A stretch of DNA of 64,000 nucleotides from Planctomycetota bacterium (GTDB lineage: Bacteria; Planctomycetota; SZUA-567; H5-PLA8). Of this stretch, positions 43,613-52,610 are shown in pieces. Position 1 is the first letter of the stretch, and each line of letters starts with the position of its first letter. The DNA lies in contig JACQFI010000008.1 of the NCBI GenBank assembly GCA_016200135.1, positions 71,968 to 135,967 on the forward strand, given 5' to 3'. The notes beneath the pieces are model-generated. The model did no database searches, was not told the origin of the DNA, and worked only from the letters and a program-made list of their open reading frames with translations. Position numbers and translations under genes: made by a program.

Positions 43613-44551
43613 ATGGCCGATACGGTCCTCTTGACAGGCGGGCGCGGGTTCTTTGGGCGGCGCATCGCGGAAGCGCTTACGGCAAACGGCTACGAAGTCG
43701 CCACGCCGGGTCGGCCCGAGTTCGACCTGCTCGACGCGGGCTCCGTCGAACGCATGGTCAAGCAGATCAAACCCCACACGGTTGTGCATTCGGCGGCGTA
43801 CTACGGCGGCCTGGGGATCTGCGTCGCCGAGCCCGCGCGCATCTTTCACGACAACACGCTGATGTGCGTGAATATCCTCGACGCGATGCCCAAGGCTGGC
43901 GTGAAGCGCTTCGTCTCGGTCGGATCGGCCTGCGCGTACCCGGGCAACGTCGTCGGCGACATGAAGGAAGACGACTTCTGGTCCGGCCCGCTGCACCCAT
44001 CGGTGGAAGCCTACGGCTTCATGAAGAAGATCCAGCAGGTCGGCGCGCACGCCTACGCCAAGCAGTTTAAGATCGAGGCGCAGTTCCCGCAGATCACGAA
44101 CCTCTACGGCGAGAACGACGTCTTCACCGAGTACCGCTCGCACGTGGTCGCGGCGCTGATCAAGCGCTTCGCCGACGCGAAGCTCTCGGGCGCGAAAGAA
44201 GTCGTCTGCTGGGGTACGGGCAAGCCGGTGCGCGAGTTCATCTATTCGGGCGACGCGGCCGAGGCCATTGCACGGCTGATGAAGACCGACTACGCGGAGC
44301 CGCTGAACGTCGGCACCGGCATCGGCACGACCATCAAGGAACTCTCGGAGCTCGTCGCCAAGCACACGGGCTTCGCGGGCAAGATCGTCTGGGATACGTC
44401 CAAGCCTGACGGCGTGATGCGCAAGGTCCTGGATGTCTCGCGCTTGAAGCAGGTCCTGAACTGGACGCCGCCGACCTCGCTCGATGCGGGCTTAGCCAAG
44501 ACGATTACGTGGTACCTCGCGAACAAGGAAACCGCCGATGCCCGCCCGTGA
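43613..44551 (+). CDS. NAD(P)-dependent epimerase/dehydratase, GDP-fucose-synthase-like
   Basis: 312 residues, extended SDR. Rossmann motif TGGRGFFGRR at the start, then VVHSAAYYGGLGICVAEPAR typical of GDP-L-fucose synthase, SVGSACAYPGNV and the catalytic YGFMKK (Y-x3-K). It probably epimerises or reduces a nucleotide sugar. AGGAGA precedes the ATG. It overlaps the next gene by 14 bases, and four sugar genes run together here. Confidence 0.85.
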   Translation: MADTVLLTGGRGFFGRRIAEALTANGYEVATPGRPEFDLLDAGSVERMVKQIKPHTVVHSAAYYGGLGICVAEPARIFHDNTLMCVNILDAMPKAGVKRFVSVGSACAYPGNVVGDMKEDDFWSGPLHPSVEAYGFMKKIQQVGAHAYAKQFKIEAQFPQITNLYGENDVFTEYRSHVVAALIKRFADAKLSGAKEVVCWGTGKPVREFIYSGDAAEAIARLMKTDYAEPLNVGTGIGTTIKELSELVAKHTGFAGKIVWDTSKPDGVMRKVLDVSRLKQVLNWTPPTSLDAGLAKTITWYLANKETADARP

Positions 44552-45695
44552 CACCCGCAAGGTCGCGCTGGTCAATACCACCATCAACGTGCCGAAGTGC
44601 CTCGAGGCGTATCTCGAGAACGCCGCGCGGCACGGGCAGGCCCAGCGCGTCTCGCTGATTGTCGCGGGCGACCACAAGACGCCTGCCGAGGCCGGAACAT
44701 TCCTGGCCGAGATCGGCAAGAAATACGGTGTGGCGGTGAAGTACCTCGACGTGGCCGCGCAGAAGCAGATGCTCCGCCGCTGGCCCGCGCTGGACATCGT
44801 CGTGCGCTACAACTGCATCCAGCGGCGCAATGTCGGCTACCTTCAGGCGGCGCTCGACGGCGCGGACATCGTCGTCGCCATCGACGACGACAACTTCATC
44901 TCCAGCGACGACGACTATGTGGGCCTGCATTCGGTTGTCGGCACTGAGGTCGAGGCGCCGGTGGTCTCGCACAGTTCGGGTTGGTGGAACGTCTGTTCGA
45001 GGCTGCAATGCGACCCGCCGCGGCATTTCTATCATCGCGGTTACCCGAAATCGAAGCAGGACTTCAAGTCCAGCGAGGCCGCCGTCGAGAAGAAGAAGGT
45101 CCGCGTGGCGGTGAACGCCGGCCTCTGGCTCAAGAATCCCGACGTGGATGCGACGGCGAACATCGAGGAACCGCTAAATGTAGTGGCGCTGCGCGACATC
45201 GCGGGTGAAAAGGCCTGCGCGCTGGCGCCGGGCACCTGGTGTCCGTTCAACAGCCAGAACACGGCCTTCGACGCGAAGCTGCTCCCGGCGATGTACCTCG
45301 TGGTGATGCTCGACTGGCTGCGCGGCTACCGCATCGGTCGGCTCGACGACATATGGATGAGCTACTTCGTGCGCGCGATTGGCGACCGCATCGGCGAGCA
45401 CGTGCTCTACGGCCCGCCGGTGGTGACGCAGGACCGCAACCCGCACAATTTCACCAAGGATTTGAGCGAAGAATTGGGCGGCTATATCGTGACGGAACGG
45501 CTTGTCGAGTACTTGCGCTCGTTCAAGAGCGCCGAGAAGAGCTGGTCCGGCGCGTACCGCGACCTGCTCTACCACCTGCAAGACTGCGCGCAGGCGGACA
45601 AGGGCCTCGACGCGCCCGAGCGCGAGTACGTGCGCCTGATGTGCCTCGGCATGGCGGCATGGCGCGACGCGATCAAGGATATCCGCGGCGACTGA
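44538..45695 (+). CDS. RGP/UDP-arabinopyranose-mutase-like glycosyltransferase (GT75-type)
   Basis: 385 residues. Hallmarks resembling plant reversibly glycosylated proteins: the DDD-type site VVAIDDDNFISSDDDY, AVNAGLWLKNPDVDATANIE, PFNSQNTAFDAKLLPAMYLV and YRIGRLDDIWMSYFVRAI. In plants such proteins interconvert UDP-arabinose ring forms. A bacterial homologue in a sugar cluster could be a mutase or a transferase. Assignment is by motif recall only. No membrane helix; cytosolic. Confidence 0.65.
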   Translation: MPARDTRKVALVNTTINVPKCLEAYLENAARHGQAQRVSLIVAGDHKTPAEAGTFLAEIGKKYGVAVKYLDVAAQKQMLRRWPALDIVVRYNCIQRRNVGYLQAALDGADIVVAIDDDNFISSDDDYVGLHSVVGTEVEAPVVSHSSGWWNVCSRLQCDPPRHFYHRGYPKSKQDFKSSEAAVEKKKVRVAVNAGLWLKNPDVDATANIEEPLNVVALRDIAGEKACALAPGTWCPFNSQNTAFDAKLLPAMYLVVMLDWLRGYRIGRLDDIWMSYFVRAIGDRIGEHVLYGPPVVTQDRNPHNFTKDLSEELGGYIVTERLVEYLRSFKSAEKSWSGAYRDLLYHLQDCAQADKGLDAPEREYVRLMCLGMAAWRDAIKDIRGD

Positions 45696-45723
45696 GCAGA
45701 ACGTCCCGACGAGGCCATCTGCA

Positions 45724-46497
45724 GTGCAACTCCCGCCCCTCAAAACAGAAGACTTTCGCATCAGCGTCGTGCTGCCGGTCTTCAGCGAGACCGACTCGAT
45801 CTGCGAAGTCGTGAAAGGTTTGAACGCGATCCTCGGCGCGCGGATACTCGAGATCGTCATCGTCATGTCGCCGAAGTCCGGTCCCGATACCCGCGCCGTT
45901 TGCGCGGACCTCGTGAAGAACGATCCGCGCATCCGGCTGCAAGTCCAGCAGGTGAATCCTGGCCTCGGCAATGGCGTGCGTGAAGGTTACGCCGCGACGA
46001 AGGGCAACTTGGTACTGAACATCGATTCCGATGGCGAGATGGAACTGGATACGGTGCGCCGCATGCTCGAAAAGATGGACACGGGACAGTACGATATGGT
46101 CGTGGCCTCGCGCTGGATGAAGGGCGGGGGATTTTCCGGATATTCGCCGCTGAAGTACGTGCTGAATTTCGGCTTCCAGCAGATGTTCCGCATCCTCTTC
46201 TGGACGCGCGTGAACGACCTGACCTACGGCTTCAAGATGATGCGCGGCGAACTTGCCCGCGGTATCGCCTGGGAAGGCGTGCTGCACGAGATCGCCTGCG
46301 AGACGACCATGAAGCCGGTCAAACTCGGCGCGCGCGCATGCGCCGTGCCGAGCAAGTGGACCGCGCGCGTGCAGGGCCAATCGAAGAACACGTTCTGGCG
46401 GACCTTCCGTTACGTGGGCATGGCCTTGAAGATTCTCTGCCGCGGCGTAGAGTTCAGCGCTCCCGCAAATGCGGCGCAGGGCGATAGAGGCACTTAA
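45724..46497 (+). CDS. Family 2 glycosyltransferase (dolichol-phosphate-mannose-synthase-like)
   Basis: 257 residues. FRISVVLPVFSETDSICEVV opens the GT-A fold, with NIDSDGEMELDTVRRM as the DxD site and NDLTYGFKMMRGELARGIAW late. No membrane helix. The start is GTG at 45,724 with no strong ribosome site. It probably adds a sugar to a lipid carrier or chain in the same pathway as its neighbours. Confidence 0.85.
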   Translation: MQLPPLKTEDFRISVVLPVFSETDSICEVVKGLNAILGARILEIVIVMSPKSGPDTRAVCADLVKNDPRIRLQVQQVNPGLGNGVREGYAATKGNLVLNIDSDGEMELDTVRRMLEKMDTGQYDMVVASRWMKGGGFSGYSPLKYVLNFGFQQMFRILFWTRVNDLTYGFKMMRGELARGIAWEGVLHEIACETTMKPVKLGARACAVPSKWTARVQGQSKNTFWRTFRYVGMALKILCRGVEFSAPANAAQGDRGT

Positions 46498-46512
46498 GGG
46501 AGGCGGCCGGGC

Positions 46513-47445
46513 ATGGAAAAGATTCTCGTCACGGGCGGAGCGGGCTACATCGGCTCGGTGCTGACGCCGATGCTCCTCGACGCCGGCCACCAAGTAACGA
46601 TCTACGACAACATCATGTACGGCGCGCAGCCGCTGCTGGGTTTCGCCAGCCATAAGAATTTGAATCTGGTGAAGGGCGACGTGCGCGAGGCCAGCGAGGT
46701 CGCGAAGGTCGTTAAGGGTCACGATTGGATTATCCACCTCGCCGCGATCGTCGGCTATCCCGCGTGCGCCGCGGATCCGTTGCGCGCCAATTCGGTGAAC
46801 GTCGAGGGCACGCGCAATATCGTGAAGTCTATGGGCAAGGGCCAGCGCCTGATCTTCGCCTCGACGGGCTCGACGTACGGCAAGGTTGAAGGCACGGCCA
46901 CGGAAGAGACGCCCATCGCGCCGCTGACGCTGTACGGGCGCAACAAGCGCGACTGCGAGGAACTGATCAAGGCGTCGTGCCAGGACTTTATTCTGCTGCG
47001 CTTCGCGACGGTATTCGGATCGTCGCCGCGCCTGCGCCTGGATCTGCTTGTGAACGACTTCGTATACCAGGCGATCCACAACCGCCAGATCATTCTGTAC
47101 GAGGGCCATTTCCGGCGGACGTTCCTGCACAGCTTCGACGCCGCGGCGATGTACCCGTTCTGCATCGCGAATTACGAGAAGATGCGCGGGCAGACGTACA
47201 ACGTCGGCGACGAGACGATGAACTACACCAAAAAAGAGATCGCGCTCAAGATCAAGGAATACGTCGAGTACTACCTGCACGAGGCTGAAGTCGGCCACGA
47301 CCAGGACCAGCGCGACTACGCCGTGGACTACGGCAAATTGCGCAACCTGGGCTACCGCGCGAAGATCTCCATGGACGGCGGCATCCAGGAGTTGGTCAAG
47401 ATCTTCCGCGTGCTGCGCACCAGCGATCCCCTGCGCAACATCTGA
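46513..47445 (+). CDS. NAD-dependent nucleotide-sugar epimerase/dehydratase
   Basis: 310 residues, extended SDR: MEKILVTGGAGYIGSVLTPM (Rossmann), IIHLAAIVGYPACAADPLRA, FASTGSTYGKVEG and catalytic YGRNK. The closest known type is the UDP-glucose-4-epimerase group; the substrate is unproven. GGGAGG precedes the ATG, 15 bases after the glycosyltransferase stop. It ends the sugar cluster. Confidence 0.88.
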   Translation: MEKILVTGGAGYIGSVLTPMLLDAGHQVTIYDNIMYGAQPLLGFASHKNLNLVKGDVREASEVAKVVKGHDWIIHLAAIVGYPACAADPLRANSVNVEGTRNIVKSMGKGQRLIFASTGSTYGKVEGTATEETPIAPLTLYGRNKRDCEELIKASCQDFILLRFATVFGSSPRLRLDLLVNDFVYQAIHNRQIILYEGHFRRTFLHSFDAAAMYPFCIANYEKMRGQTYNVGDETMNYTKKEIALKIKEYVEYYLHEAEVGHDQDQRDYAVDYGKLRNLGYRAKISMDGGIQELVKIFRVLRTSDPLRNI

Positions 47446-47495
47446 CCGTCATGGCAGGACGGGATCCTGCGGGAACGATCCGCGGAATCCAAGCC

Positions 47496-47915
<420 letters not shown>

Positions 47916-48005
47916 GCGCTGGGCCTCCGCAGATCACGGAGCTTTCTTTTAATGGAATACGCGATTTCGCCAAGGGCCGCGACGAACGGGAATCGAGAAG
48001 CGCGG

Positions 48006-48875
48006 TCAGGTGCCGTGCGCCGTAACGCGCGAGACCACGACGGCGGGCGGAGCAGGGGTCGCGGGCACGCTGCGAATCGCCAACAACAGGTCTTCGGCGT
48101 TCTGGAAGCGCTCGGCAGGATCCTTCTCCAGCAGTTTCGCGACGACCTTCGCGAACTCCATGGAGAGCGCCGGATTCTTCGCGTTAGCCGCGGGAGGGCG
48201 TTCTTCCAGGTGCATGCGCTGCAATTCAACTTCCTCTTTCGACCGGAACGGCGGGAAACCCGTTGCCGCGTGGAAGATCGTCGCGCCCAGGGAATAAAGA
48301 TCCGAACGGTGGTCCACCGCACTGTTGCCGGGGCGTGCCTGTTCCGGCGACATGTAGATCGGCGTGCCTGCGGTAAGGTTGGACCATTCGATCCGGGACG
48401 CGGGCACGCGCGCAAAGCCGAGATCCGCGAGTTTGCAGTCGCCGTTGGCATCCACGAGGATGTTCTCGGGCTTCACATCCTGGTGGACGATGTTGCTCTG
48501 CCGCAGTTTCCGCAGCGCCTGGCCGATCTGGCGCAGGACCCAGACGCACTGGCCCTCGGTAAGCATGCCCGCTTTGCGAATCACATCGGAGAGCGGAATG
48601 CCATTGATGAATTCGAAGGCGATGTAATGGACGCCATTTTGGTTTCCCACGTCGACGGTCTTCACGATGTTCTGGTGTTCGATCGCCAGCCCCGCGCGCG
48701 AACCTTCTTCAAACATCTTGAACAGAAGCGGATCGGCTGCGAATTGGGGGGCCAGGACCTTTAGAGCGACAATGCCGTGCGTGGGTGAGGACGCTCGATA
48801 GACAATACCAGACGAGCCTTGCCCCACCAAACGGTCGATGGTGTAGGGGCCGAAGCGAGTACCCGATGCCAGCAT
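48006..48875 (-). CDS. Compact Ser/Thr protein kinase with HQD in place of HRD
   Basis: 289 residues, a single kinase domain: VGQGSSGIVYRA (P-loop), VALKVLAPQF (Lys), IVHQDVKPENILVDANGDCK (HQD instead of HRD), LADLGFAR (DLG), GTPIYMSPEQARPG. The catalytic Asp, Asn and metal Asp remain, so it is probably active. The Arg-to-Gln change removes the usual activation-loop switch. No membrane helix or sensor domain is attached. Upstream gene prfB is on the same strand, 142 bases away. Confidence 0.9.
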   Translation of the reverse strand: MLASGTRFGPYTIDRLVGQGSSGIVYRASSPTHGIVALKVLAPQFAADPLLFKMFEEGSRAGLAIEHQNIVKTVDVGNQNGVHYIAFEFINGIPLSDVIRKAGMLTEGQCVWVLRQIGQALRKLRQSNIVHQDVKPENILVDANGDCKLADLGFARVPASRIEWSNLTAGTPIYMSPEQARPGNSAVDHRSDLYSLGATIFHAATGFPPFRSKEEVELQRMHLEERPPAANAKNPALSMEFAKVVAKLLEKDPAERFQNAEDLLLAIRSVPATPAPPAVVVSRVTAHGT

Positions 48876-48922
48876 TCAATCACCTTAACCGACCAAATTG
48901 CACTCGTGCATTACAAAACAAT

Positions 48923-48939
48923 AAAGTTGTTTCAACTTT
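48923..48939 (-). terminator. Weak hairpin downstream of prfB
   Basis: AAAGTTG-TTT-CAACTTT with T-rich sequence beyond it on the minus strand. A palindrome CTATACGTATAG lies at 48,995-49,006, nearer the prfB stop. Either could end prfB transcription or control the kinase gene that starts at 48,875. Confidence 0.35.
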
Positions 48940-49017
48940 TTCCTGCACCGTGACTTCTGTAAACTAATTAAACAATGTGCGTATCTGTCCATCACTATAC
49001 GTATAGATGCAATTGGC

Positions 49018-50158
49018 TTATGCCGCGCTGCTCTTTTTCTTCTGGCTCTGGAGAAGTTTTTGGCGCAGAAAGGCTTCTATGAACGGTTCCAGGTCGCCAT
49101 CGAGAACTTTCTGGGCGTTGGTTTCTTTGAGTTCGGTGCGGTGGTCGTTCACCATGGTGTACGGCTGAAGCACGTACGACCGGATTTGGCTCCCGAACGC
49201 GATCTCGCCTTTGTCTCCATACAACGCGGCCAGTTCTTTATCGCGCTTGATGTCTTGCAGGCGCAGCAGCTTCGCTTTCAGGATTTCCATCGCCAGCACC
49301 CGATTGCGCTGCTGGCTGCGCTCGACTTGGCAGCGCACGGTGATGCCCGTAGGGATGTGCTTCATCAGCACGACGGATTCGACCTTGTTCACGTTCTGGC
49401 CGCCCGCGCCGCCTGAGCGGCAGGTCTGGACCTCCAGGTCCTTATCGGGGATCACGATGTCGCTGTCGCCCTCTTCGAACTCGGGCGTCACGTCCACGCT
49501 GGCGAAGCTCGTCTGGCGTTTGCCTTCCGCGTTGAACGGAGAGATGCGCACGAGCCGGTGCACGCCGATCTCGCTCTGCAGGAGCCCGTAGGCGAATGCG
49601 CCTTCGATCTTCAAGTTGGCGGAACGGATGCCGGCGGTCTCGTTTTCGACGCGGTCCACCAGCACGCACTTGAAGCCCTTGCGTTCGGCCCAGCGCCCGT
49701 ACATGCGCATCAGCATGTCCGCCCAGTCGCAGGCTTCGGTGCCGCCCGCGCCGGCGTGCAGCGAGAGATACACATTGCGGTGGTCGTTCTTGCCGGAGAG
49801 CTGCGCGTTGAGTTCGTAACGGCCCACGTCGGCGACGAACTTTTCGATATCCACGGCGATCTGTTCGAGGGCCGCTTCGTCCTTCTCGGCTTCGTAGAGT
49901 TCGAGCAGTTCGCGCAGGTCCTTGCCCTGCTTCTCGTACTCGGCAAGGGGGCCGACGATGGCCTTGACCTTCTTGAGTTCCGAAACCAGGCCCTGGGCTT
50001 TGGCGGGATTACTCCAGAAATCCTGGGCCTCCATGAGGCCCTCGATCTCTTTTATGCGCTGCTGTTTCTTGGGGACCTCAAAGAGAGTCCCGGAGGTGGA
50101 CCAGGCGCTGGACATACTCGTCCAGGCGTTCACGGATCTCGGTGAGATTGTGGACCAT
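49018..50158 (-). CDS. prfB: Peptide chain release factor 2, expressed by programmed +1 frameshift
   Basis: RF2 ends translation at UGA and UAA. The first 26 codons (50,158 to 50,081) read [20 protein letters not shown] then HLRDSL and stop at TGA. Skipping one base continues as [20 protein letters not shown] to the normal RF2 body, with GGQ in [16 protein letters not shown] and the usual anticodon-like region. The total is 379 residues. GGAGG precedes the ATG at 50,158. A reader taking only the downstream frame would miss the true N-terminus. Confidence 0.93.
50078..50083 (-). other. prfB +1 frameshift site (CTT TGA)
   Basis: On the minus strand the slip codon CTT is followed by in-frame TGA, then G. 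Upstream is CTCCGGGACTCT, a degenerate Shine-Dalgarno-like stimulator a few bases before CTT. The layout is the known RF2 autoregulatory site: low RF2 favours the shift. The base after TGA is G, not the C of E. coli. Confidence 0.9.
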
Positions 50159-50250
50159 GTGCCTGTGCCTCCGGGCCAACATTGGCCTTGGAGTGCGTAC
50201 TATAACGCCCCAAGGCCGCGTCACAAGGATAAGGTGCGCAGCGGGGCCCT

Positions 50251-51933
50251 TTATTCGAAGGCGATGTGGTCCACAAGAATACTGAAGGCGTGGTCGCGTT
50301 CGGACCAGGTATGGATCACGAGTTCGAATGCCTGCGCCGGATCGTAGCCCTCGCCTTTGCCGGCGCGGTAGAAGGAATCCAGCGAGACTTCGAGGTCGTG
50401 CCAGCGTCCATCCAGCGCATCGGGAGATAGACCCCGTACACCGACCATTCCCGCCGGGGCCTTGGCTTGTGGCGAGACGAGGCCGATCTTTACGTCGGGG
50501 AGGTCGCCGCGCGCATTCAAGATGCGGAACGAGAAGCGCAAGGTGTGGTAACCGCGCGTGTCTACTTTGGATGCGGACGGGCTCCAGCCAGTCCAGTTCC
50601 AGCCCGCGCCCATCCAGCCTGGGCCGTCGCCTTTGAACTCGACCGCCGCGCGTCCGTTGCGCCCCTTGAACTTCTGGAGCGCAATGGACGCGCCGCGGCC
50701 GCCGGGATTGCTCCAGCCCTTGCCCGTGTGCCCGGGGTCGCCGTCGAAGACCACGGTCCGAGGCGCAGGCGCGGGCTCTTTTGCCGGCGCCGCGGTGTCC
50801 TGCTGGACGACTGGAACGAGCGGGGATTCGCCAAGCGGCGCGGCGTGAACGGGCGCATTGGCCGGCGCGGCGGGATCGGCCGTGGCCGCGGGACGCTCGC
50901 GCGAAGAACCAAATGCCGCGGCCAGCGCCACGAGCGCGGCGACCAGTCCCGCCACGGCGGCGGCCAGGACCCACGGAGCCTCGCTGCCCACGGCGGGATG
51001 CTTGTGCGTCCCGATCCGGTCGTGCTCGCCGGAATGCGTATGACGCGCCTTGCAGGACTTGGTCGCGCTGCGGGGCGTGGTGCGGAGAGGCAGGCCGGCG
51101 AGCAGGGCTTCGAAATCCTCCGCCACCCGCGTCATGGAGGGGTAGCGGTCTTCCTTCTTACGCGCGGTCATCCGCTGCAGGATGGCGCAGAAGGATTCCG
51201 AAAGGTCGTGCCGGATAACGCGCGGGCTGGGCATGCGCTCGCGCAGGTGCTTGTAGAGGACTTCCGGCGAGGAACTGCCGTCAAAGGGCGGCCGTCCGGT
51301 GACCGCCTTGTAGAGCGAGCAACCGAGCGCATACTGGTCGGCGCGGCCGTCGAGGTCTTTCTGCCCCGTGATCTGTTCGGGCGCCATGTAATAGGCGGTG
51401 CCCACTGTCCGCCCGCTTTGCGTAAGCTCGAGGTCGTGGTGCTGCCGGCCCTGTGCGAGGCCGAAGTCGGTGAGTTTGGGCGCGCCGTCGAGGGTCAGGA
51501 TGATGTTATCGGGCTTCACGTCGCGGTGGATGATTCCGTGCGTGTGCGCGTGCTCCAGTGCCCGCGCGATGGCCGCGCCCACGGCCGCGGCCTCGCGCTC
51601 CGGCAGGCCGCCCTGAGCCTGAATGCGCGCACCCAGCGAGCCGCCTTCCGCGAACTCCATCGCGAAGAAGAAGCGCCCGTCGGCGAAACCCACATCGAAT
51701 CCCGCCACGATGTTCGGGTGATTCAGCTTCGCGACGGCGCGCGCTTCCTGCATGAACCGCTGCACGAACTCGCGGTCCCGCGCCATCGCCGCCGGCAGCA
51801 CCTTCAGGGCCACGGGCCGGTCCAGGGAGCACTGTCTTGCCCGGTAGACGGCCCCCATGCCTCCCGAGCCCAACTCTTCGAACAGCTCGTAGTCGCCGAT
51901 CCTGGTAGCGGACGCCTGGTGGCATGCGTTCAT
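50251..51933 (-). CDS. Membrane Ser/Thr kinase with external carbohydrate-binding-like domain
   Basis: 560 residues from an ATG at 51,933 with AGGAG upstream. Kinase domain at about 15-290: LGSGGMGAVYRARQ, VALKVLPAAM, HRDVKPDNII, LTDFGLAQ, GTAYYMAPEQITG. A membrane helix (VLAAAVAGLVAALVALAAAF) lies at about 345-365, then a Pro/Ala linker. The last 160 residues (VVFDGDPGHTGKGWSNPGGR, WMGAGWNWTGWSP, WHDLEVSLDSFYRAG, FSILVDHIAFE) form a beta-sandwich resembling CIA30 or galactose-binding modules. The build suggests a receptor kinase that reads an extracellular glycan. Confidence 0.9.
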   Translation of the reverse strand: MNACHQASATRIGDYELFEELGSGGMGAVYRARQCSLDRPVALKVLPAAMARDREFVQRFMQEARAVAKLNHPNIVAGFDVGFADGRFFFAMEFAEGGSLGARIQAQGGLPEREAAAVGAAIARALEHAHTHGIIHRDVKPDNIILTLDGAPKLTDFGLAQGRQHHDLELTQSGRTVGTAYYMAPEQITGQKDLDGRADQYALGCSLYKAVTGRPPFDGSSSPEVLYKHLRERMPSPRVIRHDLSESFCAILQRMTARKKEDRYPSMTRVAEDFEALLAGLPLRTTPRSATKSCKARHTHSGEHDRIGTHKHPAVGSEAPWVLAAAVAGLVAALVALAAAFGSSRERPAATADPAAPANAPVHAAPLGESPLVPVVQQDTAAPAKEPAPAPRTVVFDGDPGHTGKGWSNPGGRGASIALQKFKGRNGRAAVEFKGDGPGWMGAGWNWTGWSPSASKVDTRGYHTLRFSFRILNARGDLPDVKIGLVSPQAKAPAGMVGVRGLSPDALDGRWHDLEVSLDSFYRAGKGEGYDPAQAFELVIHTWSERDHAFSILVDHIAFE

Positions 51934-52275
51934 GGTGTCACTCCTGCGGGTTGCCCCCGTTCCACTTCGAGCTTGGTAAAGGCAACCTTCGTGCCATGCG
52001 CTCTGAGCCGCCGGGCTGGGTTTACTTTCGACCTGCGTGATTGAATTAAGCTGTGAATTTGAACCTAAATGTTGCGGCTGCACGGGAGCAATCGCCGGTT
52101 CCGTGGTTGGGATGATGCCGACTGTTCAAGAAACAGGCGCAGCAGCCGCGAAGATTCATTGGGCTTGAAGTGCGCCGATTCCGTGCGTCTGCTCAATAAG
52201 AAGAGGCCAACTGCTCAAACTGGGGCGTAAGCGCACTTGTGACTTGGGGTTGCTAATCATCCGCAGGCGTGCAAT
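51934..52275. other. Intergenic stretch, nothing recognised
   Basis: 342 bases between two minus-strand genes. A short repeat-like AAGTGCGCCGATTC is seen, but no gene, RNA or clear terminator. Confidence 0.3.
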
Positions 52276-52551
52276 TCACTCGCTGGAAGGCGCTGCATCC
52301 TCGATACTCTTCGCGACTTCCTTTTCGGAGGGAGTTGCTGGGTCCGGCTTTGCTTCCTGATTGGCCAGGCTTGTCGCGGGACGCGGAATGAAATGGATGC
52401 CGCTCTTGCTCGGGTCGGTCTTCCCGTCGGCCTGCAGCGTGGGCAGATCGCTGCAATCGAGCGTCCGCCCGCAGTTGGGGCAGCGCGCTTTGCAGTGGCT
52501 CTCGTCGAGTACCGAGCCGCAGATCTCGCAGATAAAAATCAGATCGCTCAT
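52276..52551 (-). CDS. Small zinc-ribbon protein
   Basis: 91 residues: LIFICEICGSVLDESHCKAR-CPNCGRTLDC gives two CxxC pairs for a zinc ribbon, followed by a disordered acidic tail. The ATG at 52,551 is preceded by AGGTG. No further clue to function; it may be a nucleic-acid or protein-binding accessory. Confidence 0.6.
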   Translation of the reverse strand: MSDLIFICEICGSVLDESHCKARCPNCGRTLDCSDLPTLQADGKTDPSKSGIHFIPRPATSLANQEAKPDPATPSEKEVAKSIEDAAPSSE

Positions 52552-52610
52552 GCCGCACCTGAACAAAGTATACGCCGGGAGGCCATGGCGAGCCAAAGCA
52601 ATTGATGCGC

